From the NCBI GenBank assembly GCA_000436475.1, contig FR886153.1, positions 1 through 7,847 on the forward strand: a stretch of DNA of 7,847 bases, in the 5' to 3' direction. Shown piece by piece: positions 1 through 7,015 of this stretch. The DNA is from Eubacterium sp. CAG:248. GTDB taxonomy: Bacteria; Bacillota; Clostridia; Lachnospirales; Lachnospiraceae. How positions within the stretch are numbered: position 1 is the stretch's first letter; each line of letters starts with the position of its first letter. The position numbers and the translations under genes were made by a program. The notes beneath the pieces are model-generated. The model searched no databases, was not told where the DNA came from, and saw only the letters and a program-made list of their open reading frames with translations.

Positions 1-84
1 TTCGCCAACCGAATGTTTGCTAAACAACAATTTAACTATTACACTCTTTAACCATCCAGCTGATCCTCGACATGATATCATCAA
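1..84. other. sequence downstream of rsmG, no gene recognised
   Basis: The rsmG stop codon is at 85-87. The remaining 84 bases hold a 10-base palindrome ATGATATCAT (72-81) and a small inverted repeat TGTTT-GCT-AAACA (14-26). No terminator with a U tract and no start of a following gene can be supported before the window ends. Confidence 0.5.
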
Positions 85-804
85 TTATCCCAATGGCTCC
101 TTTGATGGCATACCTGCCTTTCTTGGATATTTTTTTCCAGTACTCTTAATCTTTTTAATATATACAAGAGATCTTTCAATATCCGTTTCTGGAAGTTTGA
201 ATTTATCAACCTTTTCTATAACTCCACCAAGAATACTTACTGCCTTCTTCGACTTTTCAAGCTCAGCATCAACATCTCCTGACTTATATGCAACAAAATA
301 TCCACCAATCTTCACAAAAGGCAGATTATACTCTGATAAAACTGCAAGATCAGCTACTGCCCTTGATACACTAACATCAAACTGTTCACGCAGCTTAGGA
401 TTTCTCCCACCATCCTCTGCCCTTCCGTGTATGGTAATAACACCTTTTAAAGACAACTGACTTATAACCTCATCAAGAAACTTTATCCTTTTATTTAATG
501 AGTCAAACAAAACAACATCAGTATCAGGATATGCAATCTTTAGTGGAAGTCCTGGAAATCCGGCACCTGTCCCCACATCTATAAGTCGCAGCCTTGAGTT
601 ATCCCCAGTTATTGGAAGCTTAAGCACAAGGCTGTCAAGATAATGCTTTAACATAACCTCTTCATAATCAGTTATACCTGTAAGATTCATAAAACCATTC
701 CACTCTACAAGCAGCTCATAATACTTATCAAGCTGTTCAAGCTGTATATCATTAAGACTAACCCCTATACTGTCAAGATTCCTTTTAAACACTGTACTTG
801 GCAT
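85..804 (-). CDS. rsmG: 16S rRNA (guanine-N7)-methyltransferase RsmG (GidB)
   Basis: RsmG is a cytosolic SAM-dependent enzyme that makes N7-methylguanosine in the 530 loop of 16S rRNA (G527 in E. coli numbering); in other bacteria its loss gives low-level streptomycin resistance. The 239-residue product has the family's usual length. Visible landmarks are the N-terminal helical part with NLTGI near residues 40-44, the SAM-binding loop DVGTGAGFPG at 76-85, an acidic strand end at D101, SRAVADL at 147-153, and the C-terminal family motif KYPRKAGMPSKEPL at 225-238. The ATG is supported by AGGAG five bases upstream (810-814). It is the last gene of the cluster, 104 bases after mnmG. I see neither a convincing promoter nor a terminator in that gap, so read-through from mnmG is the likely source of expression. 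The reading frame is intact. Family assignment is secure. Confidence 0.97.
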   Translation of the reverse strand: MPSTVFKRNLDSIGVSLNDIQLEQLDKYYELLVEWNGFMNLTGITDYEEVMLKHYLDSLVLKLPITGDNSRLRLIDVGTGAGFPGLPLKIAYPDTDVVLFDSLNKRIKFLDEVISQLSLKGVITIHGRAEDGGRNPKLREQFDVSVSRAVADLAVLSEYNLPFVKIGGYFVAYKSGDVDAELEKSKKAVSILGGVIEKVDKFKLPETDIERSLVYIKKIKSTGKKYPRKAGMPSKEPLG

Positions 805-908
805 ATTCTCTCCTATTCCTCAATCACATGCTTACTTTTTATTTATCAGTTACACACACTCTCTTGTTATTTACATTTACACGAATTTTCAATTGCAAGC
901 CTGATTTT

Positions 909-2807
909 TTATTCATCTATAACCTGCTTGTTTCTTCTATAGCTTTCAAGATATACAAGAAGCACCGAAATATCAGCTGGCGATACACCAGATATTCTTG
1001 ATGCCTGTCCTATCGAACGTGGATTGAACTTATCAAGCTTCTGCATAGCCTCTTTTCTAAGCCCATTTATCTCATAATAATCCAGTCCTTCAGGAATAAT
1101 CTTGTTTTCAAGCTTCTTAAAATGCTCCACCTGTCTTAACTGACGGCTTATATACCCCTCATACTTAAGGTTAATATTTACCTGCTGTCTAACATCCCAA
1201 GGAAGCTCTGGTCTGTGCTTATCAATAGGTGCAAGCAGCTCATATGAAAGCTCTGGCCTTTTTATAAGCTCTGCTAATGTCACACCAGTTAAAAGCTCTG
1301 TACTTCCATTTTCTAAAAGAAGCTTCTGAACCTGTTCGTTAGTTCCTATATTAACACTTTTAACACGCTCTATTTCTTCATCTATGAGCTTTATTTTATT
1401 CTGAAGTCTTTCATATCTTTCATCAGAGATAAGACCTATGTCGTGGCCATACTTTGTAAGTCTTATATCTGCATTATCCTGTCTTAATATAAGCCTGTAT
1501 TCAGCTCTTGAAGTCATCATTCTATATGGTTCAAATGATTCCTTTGTAACAAGATCATCTATAAGAACACCTATATAGCTTTCTGAACGGTCTAATATGA
1601 GAGGTTCTTTTCCCTTAACATACTGTGCAGCATTAATACCTGCTATTATACCCTGTGCAGCCGCCTCTTCATATCCTGAGCTTCCATTAAACTGTCCACC
1701 AGCAAAAAGTCCCTTTATCTTCTTGAATTCTAGTGATGATTTAAGCTGTATTGCATTGATACAGTCATATTCGATAGCGTATGCATTTCTTACTATCCTT
1801 ACATGTTCAAGACCTGGAACTGTCTTATACATTGCATACTGTACATCCTCTGGCATAGAACTGCTCATACCACCAAGATACATCTCGTTTGTATACAGTC
1901 CCTCTGGCTCTATGAATACCTGGTGTCTGTCTTTATCAGCGAATCTTACCACCTTATCCTCTATTGAAGGGCAATATCTTGGTCCTGTTCCCTGTATATC
2001 ACCTGAATACAATGGTGAACGGTCTATATTATCTTTTATAATCTTATGTGTCTCTTCGTTGGTATATGTAAGCCAGCAACTCACCTGATCCTTCTGTACT
2101 GTAGCCGGATCTGTTTCAAACGAGAAAGGAACAACCGTCTTATCACCAAACTGCTCTGTCATTTTACTAAAATCTATAGAACGTTTATCCACTCTGGCAG
2201 GAGTACCCGTCTTGAATCTCCTCACTTCTATTCCGTTATTTATAAGTGATTCTGTAAGATGGTTGGCTGCCTGAAGTCCGTTAGGACCTGTATGATAGCT
2301 TACATCTCCATATATACATCTTGCCTTTAGATATACACCTGTGCATAAAATGACTGATTTTGCCTCATATACAGCGCCAGATACCGTTTTTACGCCTCCG
2401 ATAACACCATCATTTACTATTATCTCTGATACCTCTGCCTGTCTTATATGAAGATGCTCGGTATTTTCAAGAACCTGCCTCATTCTTCTTGAATAATCTG
2501 ACTTGTCTGCCTGTGCTCTTAAAGAATGTACTGCAGGACCTTTAGATGCATTAAGCATCTTAGACTGTATAAATGTAGCATCTATATTCTTACCCATCTC
2601 GCCACCAAGAGCATCTATCTCTCTTACAAGATGTCCTTTAGAACTTCCTCCTATATTAGGATTGCAAGGCATCATTGCTATACTCTCTACACTTACTGTA
2701 AATATAATAGTTTCTAGTCCAAGTCTTGCACTTGCAAGTGCTGCCTCGCAGCCTGCATGTCCGGCACCAACTACTACTACATCATATGTTTCCTTAATAT
2801 TAGGCAT
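909..2807 (-). CDS. mnmG: tRNA uridine 5-carboxymethylaminomethyl modification enzyme MnmG (GidA)
   Basis: MnmG is the FAD-binding half of the MnmE-MnmG complex. The complex installs (carboxymethyl)aminomethyl groups at C5 of the wobble uridine (U34) of certain tRNAs, using methylene-tetrahydrofolate and glycine or ammonium. The 632-residue length is normal for the family. Visible parts are the dinucleotide-binding loop GAGHAG at 14-19, family signature 1 (PCNPNIGGSSKGHLVREID, 47-65, with Cys48), the second conserved cysteine Cys279 in GPRYCPSIEDK, and signature 2 around FAGGQFNGSSGYEEAAAQG (368-386). The C-terminal helical domain that binds MnmE and tRNA follows (about 550-632). The start is preceded by GGAAGGAAG, with AGGA seven bases from the ATG. 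It lies 39 bases downstream of mnmE, which fits co-transcription and equal dosage of the two partners. No unusual residues were noticed. Confidence 0.98.
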   Translation of the reverse strand: MPNIKETYDVVVVGAGHAGCEAALASARLGLETIIFTVSVESIAMMPCNPNIGGSSKGHLVREIDALGGEMGKNIDATFIQSKMLNASKGPAVHSLRAQADKSDYSRRMRQVLENTEHLHIRQAEVSEIIVNDGVIGGVKTVSGAVYEAKSVILCTGVYLKARCIYGDVSYHTGPNGLQAANHLTESLINNGIEVRRFKTGTPARVDKRSIDFSKMTEQFGDKTVVPFSFETDPATVQKDQVSCWLTYTNEETHKIIKDNIDRSPLYSGDIQGTGPRYCPSIEDKVVRFADKDRHQVFIEPEGLYTNEMYLGGMSSSMPEDVQYAMYKTVPGLEHVRIVRNAYAIEYDCINAIQLKSSLEFKKIKGLFAGGQFNGSSGYEEAAAQGIIAGINAAQYVKGKEPLILDRSESYIGVLIDDLVTKESFEPYRMMTSRAEYRLILRQDNADIRLTKYGHDIGLISDERYERLQNKIKLIDEEIERVKSVNIGTNEQVQKLLLENGSTELLTGVTLAELIKRPELSYELLAPIDKHRPELPWDVRQQVNINLKYEGYISRQLRQVEHFKKLENKIIPEGLDYYEINGLRKEAMQKLDKFNPRSIGQASRISGVSPADISVLLVYLESYRRNKQVIDE

Positions 2808-2846
2808 GATTACTTCCTTCCTGTCTTTTCATTTAAATGTAATAAG

Positions 2847-4220
2847 TTATTTTCCCATACAGAACTTCTCAAATATCCTGTCGGCAAGGTCATCTTCTAC
2901 TTCCTCACCTATGATAAGTCCAAGTTTTTCATACGCATTCATAAGATCAATCGTAAGAAAATCTTCACTCATATTACTGTCTATTCCTTCTTTAACAAGC
3001 TTAAGACTTTCAAGCGCCTCTCTTAAAAGATTCTTATGTCTTAAGTTAGTTATATATATTTCTTCATTTGTTGATATGTTACCATTAAAGAACATATCCT
3101 TTATCTCACTTTCAAGCTTATCTATACCTGTTTCTTCCTTTGCTGATACAGATATTACGTTACATGACAAATGCTTTAGTACATCTTCTTTAGTAACAAC
3201 CTGTTCCATGTCAGACTTATTAAGTAGTACAAGCACTTTTTTATTCATAATAAGATCCATAATTTCGTAGTCATTATTATCAAGTGGTCTTGATGAATCT
3301 ATGACATATATTATAAGATCTGCATCTTTTGCATACTGTTTTGCTTTATTAACACCTATGTTTTCCACATAGTCATCTGTCTTTCTTATACCTGCTGTAT
3401 CTATAAGATTAAGCGTAACTCCTGACAGGTTTATCTGCTCCTCAAGAACATCCCTTGTAGTGCCCTCAATGTCAGTAACTATCGCCCTTTCCTCCCTGGC
3501 AAGTGCATTGAGAAGACTTGACTTTCCAGCATTGGTTTTACCAAGTATTACTGTCCTTATTCCATCTCTCATAATACGTCCGTTATCAGCTGTTTTCAAC
3601 AACTTATCAACACTTTCCACACAGTTATCCACATCTGTGCACATTTTATCAACATTATCGTTAATATCATAATGCTCTGGATCATCAAGTGCAGACTCTA
3701 TAAATGCTACATTATCCAGTATGATTTCTCTTATTTTTTTTATTTTTTCAGATAGTTTTCCACCAAGCTGATTTACTGATGACTTAAGTGCATAATCATT
3801 TCTTGCATTTATAATATCTATAACCGCTTCTGCCTGAGAAAGATCTATTCTTCCATTAAGAAATGCCCTCTTTGTGAATTCTCCTGGCTCTGCCGGCTTG
3901 GCGCCATTCTTAAGTACTGTATCTAACACTCTTCTTGTCACAAGAATACCACCATGACAGTTTATTTCTATAACATCTTCTCTTGTATACGTGTCAGGAG
4001 CCCTCATAACAGATACTAAAACTTCATCTATCACCTCATCACCATCTTTTATAACACCATAATGTATTGTGTGGCTTCTGGCATCCTTTAATTTCTTCTT
4101 ATTCTTAGCTTCAAAGATTTTATCTGCTATCTCAACAGCATCCTCTCCACTCAGCCTTACTATACTTATTCCACCACTTGACATAGTGCTTGTTGATATC
4201 GCTGCTATTGTATGCTCCAT
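2847..4220 (-). CDS. mnmE: tRNA modification GTPase MnmE (TrmE)
   Basis: MnmE is the GTP-hydrolysing, folate-binding partner of MnmG in U34 tRNA modification. The 457 residues match the usual length of about 455-460. Domains in order are an N-terminal tetrahydrofolate-binding dimerisation domain (1 to about 118, with REDVIEINCHGG at 80-91 and PGEFTKRAFLNGRIDLSQAE at 112-131), a helical domain, an inserted Ras-like G domain (about 217-378), and the C-terminal helical end. G-domain motifs are the P-loop GKTNAGKS (227-234), GTTRD (253-257), DTAG (274-277) and NKSD (334-337). The C-terminal catalytic cysteine motif is CMGK (454-457), a variant of the common CIGK/CLGK. AGGAG lies seven bases upstream of the ATG. 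A heptad of V-D pairs at residues 190, 197 and 204 falls in the helical domain; on the other strand these codons read as DnaA-box-like words (see findings). Confidence 0.98.
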   Translation of the reverse strand: MEHTIAAISTSTMSSGGISIVRLSGEDAVEIADKIFEAKNKKKLKDARSHTIHYGVIKDGDEVIDEVLVSVMRAPDTYTREDVIEINCHGGILVTRRVLDTVLKNGAKPAEPGEFTKRAFLNGRIDLSQAEAVIDIINARNDYALKSSVNQLGGKLSEKIKKIREIILDNVAFIESALDDPEHYDINDNVDKMCTDVDNCVESVDKLLKTADNGRIMRDGIRTVILGKTNAGKSSLLNALAREERAIVTDIEGTTRDVLEEQINLSGVTLNLIDTAGIRKTDDYVENIGVNKAKQYAKDADLIIYVIDSSRPLDNNDYEIMDLIMNKKVLVLLNKSDMEQVVTKEDVLKHLSCNVISVSAKEETGIDKLESEIKDMFFNGNISTNEEIYITNLRHKNLLREALESLKLVKEGIDSNMSEDFLTIDLMNAYEKLGLIIGEEVEDDLADRIFEKFCMGK

Positions 4221-4251
4221 ATATACACTCCTGTTCTATATAATTAACGCC

Positions 4252-4280
4252 TTTATCATAAACATAATTATCACTGTCAT
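4252..4280 (-). promoter_or_regulatory. possible sigma-A promoter upstream of mnmE
   Basis: On the minus strand, ATGACA (4275-4280) is followed after 17 bases by GATAAA (4252-4257), five and four matches to TTGACA and TATAAT. It lies between the strong hairpin after jag and the mnmE ribosome binding site, where a separate mnmE promoter would be expected if the hairpin ends the upstream transcript. Such matches are common by chance in AT-rich DNA, so this is only a candidate. Confidence 0.22.
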
Positions 4281-4323
4281 TCTGCCCATTTTGCAGTTGC
4301 TGATTAAGCAATATATTACCAGA

Positions 4324-4359
4324 AAGGGCTGCTGTTGTAATAATACCACAGCAGCCCTT
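4324..4359 (-). terminator. strong GC-rich hairpin after jag, probable terminator with a weak U tail
   Basis: The arms at 4324-4335 and 4348-4359 are perfect 12-base inverted repeats (AAGGGCTGCTGT on the left). Inside them, after one mismatched pair, are three more pairs (GTA/TAC) closing an ATAA tetraloop. This is the most GC-rich short element in an AT-rich 201-base gap. It begins 62 bases after the jag stop. On the minus strand the stem is followed only by TCT, with two U residues of the arm before it, so the U tract is short. On the plus strand the tail is weaker still. The most likely role is ending or reducing transcription from yidD-yidC-jag before mnmE, or stabilising the 3' end of that mRNA. 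Confidence 0.6.
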
Positions 4360-4421
4360 AACAAGCAAAATATCATAACACTTTTTCGATTTTAAAATCT
4401 GATACTCATATAATGTTCATC

Positions 4422-5339
4422 TTACTTATTATCATTATAATTCTTTCTTGAATATCTGTTATTGCCACTCTTTTCTCTGTCAAGATAAACAACAACATGT
4501 CTGAAAGGCTCTTCACCCTCACTCTTTGTTGAAACGAACTTGTCATTCTGTAATGCAGAATGGATAATTCTTCTCTCGTAAGGATTCATAGGTTCAAGTG
4601 CAACTGAACGTCTGCTTCTCTTAACCTTATAAGCAATATTTTTTGCAAGTGATTCAAGAGTATCTTTTCTTCTCTGTCTGTAATTCTCAGTATCAACCTT
4701 GATTCTTACATACTTTTCCTTACCCTTATTTACTACAAGGCTTGTAAGATACTGTATTGAATCAAGAGTCTGTCCTCTCTTACCTATAAGAAGTCCCATA
4801 TTATCACCAAGGAGCTCTACATTAACACACTCATCCTCTGTGTCAAATGTAATCTTAACTTCTACAGAAATCTCCATAGCTTCAAACATATCATTGAGGA
4901 AGTTATTAATTCTTGACTCTATCTCTTCGTTAGATAATACAGCCTTAGGTTCTGCCTTAACAGCTGTTTCTTCTTTGTCAGCTTCCACAGTATTCTCTGT
5001 TGCTAAAGCTTTATGTTCTGCTGTGTTATCTTTAACTTCAACAGCCTTTTCTGCTTTAACAGCTTCCTTCTTAGAAGCCTCTTTCTTAACCTCTATCGTC
5101 TCGTTAATAACTTTCTTTTCATTCTTTTCAAATTCTTTAAATTCTTCATCTACAGAATCAACACCAGACTTAACTCTTGCCTTAATCTTTGCTGGCTTTG
5201 AATTAAATATTCCGAATAAGCCATTGCTTCCTTTATCGATTACTTCATATTCTATCTTGTCGCTGGATGTTTCAAGCTTAAGACAAGCATTTGTTATAGC
5301 TTCATCTACTGACTTTCCTGTAACTTCAATATATTCCAT
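4422..5339 (-). CDS. jag: RNA-binding protein Jag (KhpB/EloR family)
   Basis: This is a cytosolic Jag-N/KH/R3H RNA-binding protein. In other Gram-positive bacteria the family works with KhpA and influences cell elongation and division and small-RNA or mRNA regulation; that role here is inferred from the family. The 305 residues divide into a Jag-N domain (1 to about 56, including KGSNGLFGIFNSKPAKI at 36-52), a long charged linker (about 60-138) rich in Glu, Lys, Ala and Val, a type II KH domain (about 145-215) with the GKRG loop at 186-189, and an R3H domain (about 217-288) with the signature Arg256-Arg257 and His260. It ends in a short Arg/Asn/Tyr-rich tail. It starts 30 bases after yidC, with GAGGG about six bases before the ATG. 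The position directly downstream of yidC is the conserved SpoIIIJ-Jag arrangement. The linker is longer than in the compact family members. Confidence 0.96.
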   Translation of the reverse strand: MEYIEVTGKSVDEAITNACLKLETSSDKIEYEVIDKGSNGLFGIFNSKPAKIKARVKSGVDSVDEEFKEFEKNEKKVINETIEVKKEASKKEAVKAEKAVEVKDNTAEHKALATENTVEADKEETAVKAEPKAVLSNEEIESRINNFLNDMFEAMEISVEVKITFDTEDECVNVELLGDNMGLLIGKRGQTLDSIQYLTSLVVNKGKEKYVRIKVDTENYRQRRKDTLESLAKNIAYKVKRSRRSVALEPMNPYERRIIHSALQNDKFVSTKSEGEEPFRHVVVYLDREKSGNNRYSRKNYNDNK

Positions 5340-5369
5340 GTTTTTACCCTCACTTACATTAAAATCCTG

Positions 5370-6593
5370 TTAGTTCTTTCTGGTACCATTCTTACTGCTC
5401 TTCTCGTTATATTTAGCGACCATACCTGCCTTTTCAGCAAGACTTCCTGGCTTGGCCGTCTTATAATACTGTGCAGATTTTTTTATTTCTTTTACCTTTT
5501 TTTCATTCTCTGCTTTTATCTGTTCTAATGACTTAACAGCTTTTTCCCTGTTAACATTCTTAGTTGATACTGTAGCATTCTTAGCTATTGTTTCTGGTGG
5601 AAGTCCCTTCTTTGCACGCTTCTTGTTGCGCTTTTCAACATTCTTCTTAACTATCGTTTCAGCACCTAACTTGTCATAGTATCTGTTTATAAATACTGTG
5701 ATAATAGTCTGGATTACAGAAGTTGCTATCCAGTAAAGACCAAGACCTGCAGGAACAGATATTGCTATAAATGCTGACATTAATGGGAATATATAAGTAG
5801 TCATTCTCATAGATGCAGCCATTGGGTTATCATCATCTACTGGTGTATTTCCCTGTGCAACCTTAACACTTATAAACTGTGATAAACCTGAAAGTACAGG
5901 TATAAGTAATGCAAGTGTAAGCCCAAAACCTGGTTCCTGTGACATATTAATACCTAAAAATGTATTCATCTGTTCAAGGCTTGCATGGCTGTTAGCAATA
6001 ATATCGCTGAAGGCTGGAAATGCATCTCTTAACGCCTCCCAGTTTTCTGTACTAAACTTGTTAATTTCTGTGATTGCTGTGTTAACATTTGACCAGTCTA
6101 TATTCTCACCAAACTGCTTCATGGTATCTGTATAACCACTCGCAGACATTATACCACCATTATCAATAAGAAATGCTGTAAAAAGATTCTTTAACTGTGT
6201 GATATAAAGTGGTATGAATCTGAACACCTGGTAAAGTGCAAGCAGAATAGGCATCTGTATAAGCATCTGTACACATCCACCCATCTGTGAAACACCATAC
6301 TTTTCATATACAGCCTTAGTTTCCTCCTGCATCTTCATCATTGCATTCTGGTCATTTTTCTTGTCTTTATACTTTTCATTGATAGCCCTTATTTCCGGAC
6401 TCATTACCGAATTAAGCTTGGCTAACTTCTGCTGCTTTATGCTTAAAGGAAGCATGCACAGCTTAACTATAATTGTAAATAGAATAATTGCAATAGCAAC
6501 ATTTCCGATGTGTAAGAAGCTTAATGCTTCAAACAAAAGATTAAAAATATAACCTAACACCTGTGCTATTGGCATGATAATTGCATTAAACAA
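5370..6593 (-). CDS. yidC: membrane protein insertase YidC (Oxa1/SpoIIIJ family)
   Basis: YidC inserts and folds membrane proteins, alone or with SecYEG. The 407 residues show the five-helix YidC core: an interfacial segment (about 7-25), TM1 (about 31-50), a cytosolic charged hairpin (51-106), TM2 (about 107-128, GCVQMLIQMPILLALYQVF), TM3 (about 223-243), TM4 (about 265-282) and TM5 (about 284-303, LGLYWIATSVIQTII). The groove position that is Arg in E. coli (R366) and B. subtilis SpoIIIJ (R73) is Lys44 here, which keeps the charge. There is no lipobox signal peptide, unlike SpoIIIJ. The protein is about 145 residues longer than SpoIIIJ, mainly from a loop at 129-222 outside the membrane and a Lys-rich cytosolic tail (about 305-407) that may contact ribosomes. 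The start is TTG, chosen because AGGAGG lies six bases upstream; the first ATG is six codons later and poorly spaced. Confidence 0.96.
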   Translation of the reverse strand: MFNAIIMPIAQVLGYIFNLLFEALSFLHIGNVAIAIILFTIIVKLCMLPLSIKQQKLAKLNSVMSPEIRAINEKYKDKKNDQNAMMKMQEETKAVYEKYGVSQMGGCVQMLIQMPILLALYQVFRFIPLYITQLKNLFTAFLIDNGGIMSASGYTDTMKQFGENIDWSNVNTAITEINKFSTENWEALRDAFPAFSDIIANSHASLEQMNTFLGINMSQEPGFGLTLALLIPVLSGLSQFISVKVAQGNTPVDDDNPMAASMRMTTYIFPLMSAFIAISVPAGLGLYWIATSVIQTIITVFINRYYDKLGAETIVKKNVEKRNKKRAKKGLPPETIAKNATVSTKNVNREKAVKSLEQIKAENEKKVKEIKKSAQYYKTAKPGSLAEKAGMVAKYNEKSSKNGTRKN

Positions 6594-6599
6594 ATCAAA

Positions 6600-6605
6600 C
6601 CTCCT
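6600..6605 (-). promoter_or_regulatory. ribosome binding site that fixes the TTG start of yidC
   Basis: A full AGGAGG lies six bases before the TTG at 6591-6593. The next in-frame ATG (6573-6575) would be 24 bases from it, too far. This site lies in the 17-base gap after the yidD stop codon, so translation of the two genes is probably coupled. Confidence 0.8.
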
Positions 6606-6610
6606 GGTTA

Positions 6611-6874
6611 TTAATGTAATCTTTTTCTTTTATACTTTCCAATAGGAACTGGGTCAAAGCCTCCTCTATGGAATGGATTACATCTTAGTATTCTTTTAAA
6701 TGCCAACCATCCACCTAATACAACTCCATACATATCTATCGCTTCTATTGCATATTGTGAGCAGCTTGGAACATAATTACAATAGCTTCTTCCTTTATAA
6801 GGAGATAACGCTACCTTATAAAAACGTATCAGCTTTATAACTATTTTTTTACCTGTGTTGCTATATTTTTTCAT
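6611..6874 (-). CDS. yidD: membrane protein insertion efficiency factor YidD
   Basis: YidD is a small, membrane-associated protein proposed to help YidC-dependent insertion. With the start chosen here it has 87 residues, close to the family norm. Key features are a basic amphipathic N-terminal helix (about 8-25), LSPYKGRSYCNYVPSCSQYA at 23-42 with Cys32 and Cys38 of the family motif, and the hallmark RCNPFHRGGFDPVP at 64-77. It ends in a short basic tail. Two further in-frame ATGs lie upstream, at 6890-6892 and 6884-6886. The ATG at 6872-6874 is preferred because GAGG sits six bases before it (6881-6884), while the upstream ones have no well-placed binding site. It is followed 17 bases later by yidC. 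The gap to rnpA, which is usually tiny or an overlap, is about 200 bases here. Confidence 0.94.
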   Translation of the reverse strand: MKKYSNTGKKIVIKLIRFYKVALSPYKGRSYCNYVPSCSQYAIEAIDMYGVVLGGWLAFKRILRCNPFHRGGFDPVPIGKYKRKRLH

Positions 6875-6880
6875 ATTTTT

Positions 6881-6884
6881 CCTC
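6881..6884 (-). promoter_or_regulatory. ribosome binding site supporting the internal ATG start of yidD
   Basis: GAGG on the minus strand lies six bases upstream of the ATG at 6872-6874. It overlaps the codons of the longer open frame that begins at 6892, so the longer version of YidD would have to be translated without a recognisable site of its own. Confidence 0.6.
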
Positions 6885-6955
6885 ATTAACATACATATTA
6901 ATATGCATTTCCATCAAGAATTCAGCATAAATCATTTCTAATATGCACTTTCAAT

Positions 6956-7015
6956 TTACATAAAATAACAATAACAATAGCAATAACAAACAATTGCAAT
7001 ACCAATCAATTGCAT
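6956..7015 (-). CDS. possible 19-codon small ORF (leader-peptide-like), Tyr/Cys-rich
   Basis: In the rnpA-yidD gap, an ATG at 7013-7015 is preceded by AAGGA eight bases upstream (7024-7028) and opens a 19-codon frame ending in TAA at 6956-6958. The predicted peptide is MQLIGIAIVCYCYCYCYFM, a hydrophobic segment with alternating Cys and Tyr, encoded by a TATTGY hexamer repeat. The stop is about 80 bases before the yidD start. It resembles nothing I recognise. It could be a leader peptide whose translation affects yidD-yidC, a tiny membrane peptide, or simply a chance reading of AT-rich repeats. The hexamer repeat by itself makes the amino-acid pattern, so the evidence rests on the start signal alone. 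Confidence 0.2.
   Translation of the reverse strand: MQLIGIAIVCYCYCYCYFM
6964..6987. repeat. short tandem hexamer repeat, about four AATAAC units
   Basis: Plus-strand units are AATAAC, AATAAC, AATAGC, AATAAC. The same CAAT-rich texture continues to about 7027, including two copies of CAATTGCA (6991-6998 and 7007-7014). The tract lies in the gap between rnpA and yidD and underlies the Cys-Tyr pattern of the possible small ORF. Only four units are present, so it is at most a weak microsatellite. Confidence 0.6.

Noticed and set aside
7..20. A LexA-like palindrome (minus strand CAAACATTCGGTTG compared with CGAACRNRYGTTYG).
   Set aside because: Three mismatches to the Gram-positive SOS box and no gene visible for it to control within the window.
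2503..3270. A 255-codon plus-strand open frame opposite the mnmG start and the mnmE end.
   Set aside because: It spans two well-identified genes and their spacer on the other strand and is Ser/Ile/Leu-rich low complexity, typical of antisense shadows.
4132..4368. A 78-codon minus-strand open frame spanning the jag-mnmE gap.
   Set aside because: It overlaps the start of mnmE in another frame, runs through the GC-rich hairpin, and its product has no recognisable pattern.
4388..4399. Perfect palindrome GATTTTAAAATC after jag.
   Set aside because: It has no loop or U tract, and AT-only palindromes of this size are expected by chance in such DNA.
4699..5373. A 224-codon plus-strand open frame opposite jag.
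   Set aside because: Its Ser/Leu/Thr-rich product is the mirror of the Lys/Glu/Ala-rich jag coding sequence. There is no sign of independent coding.
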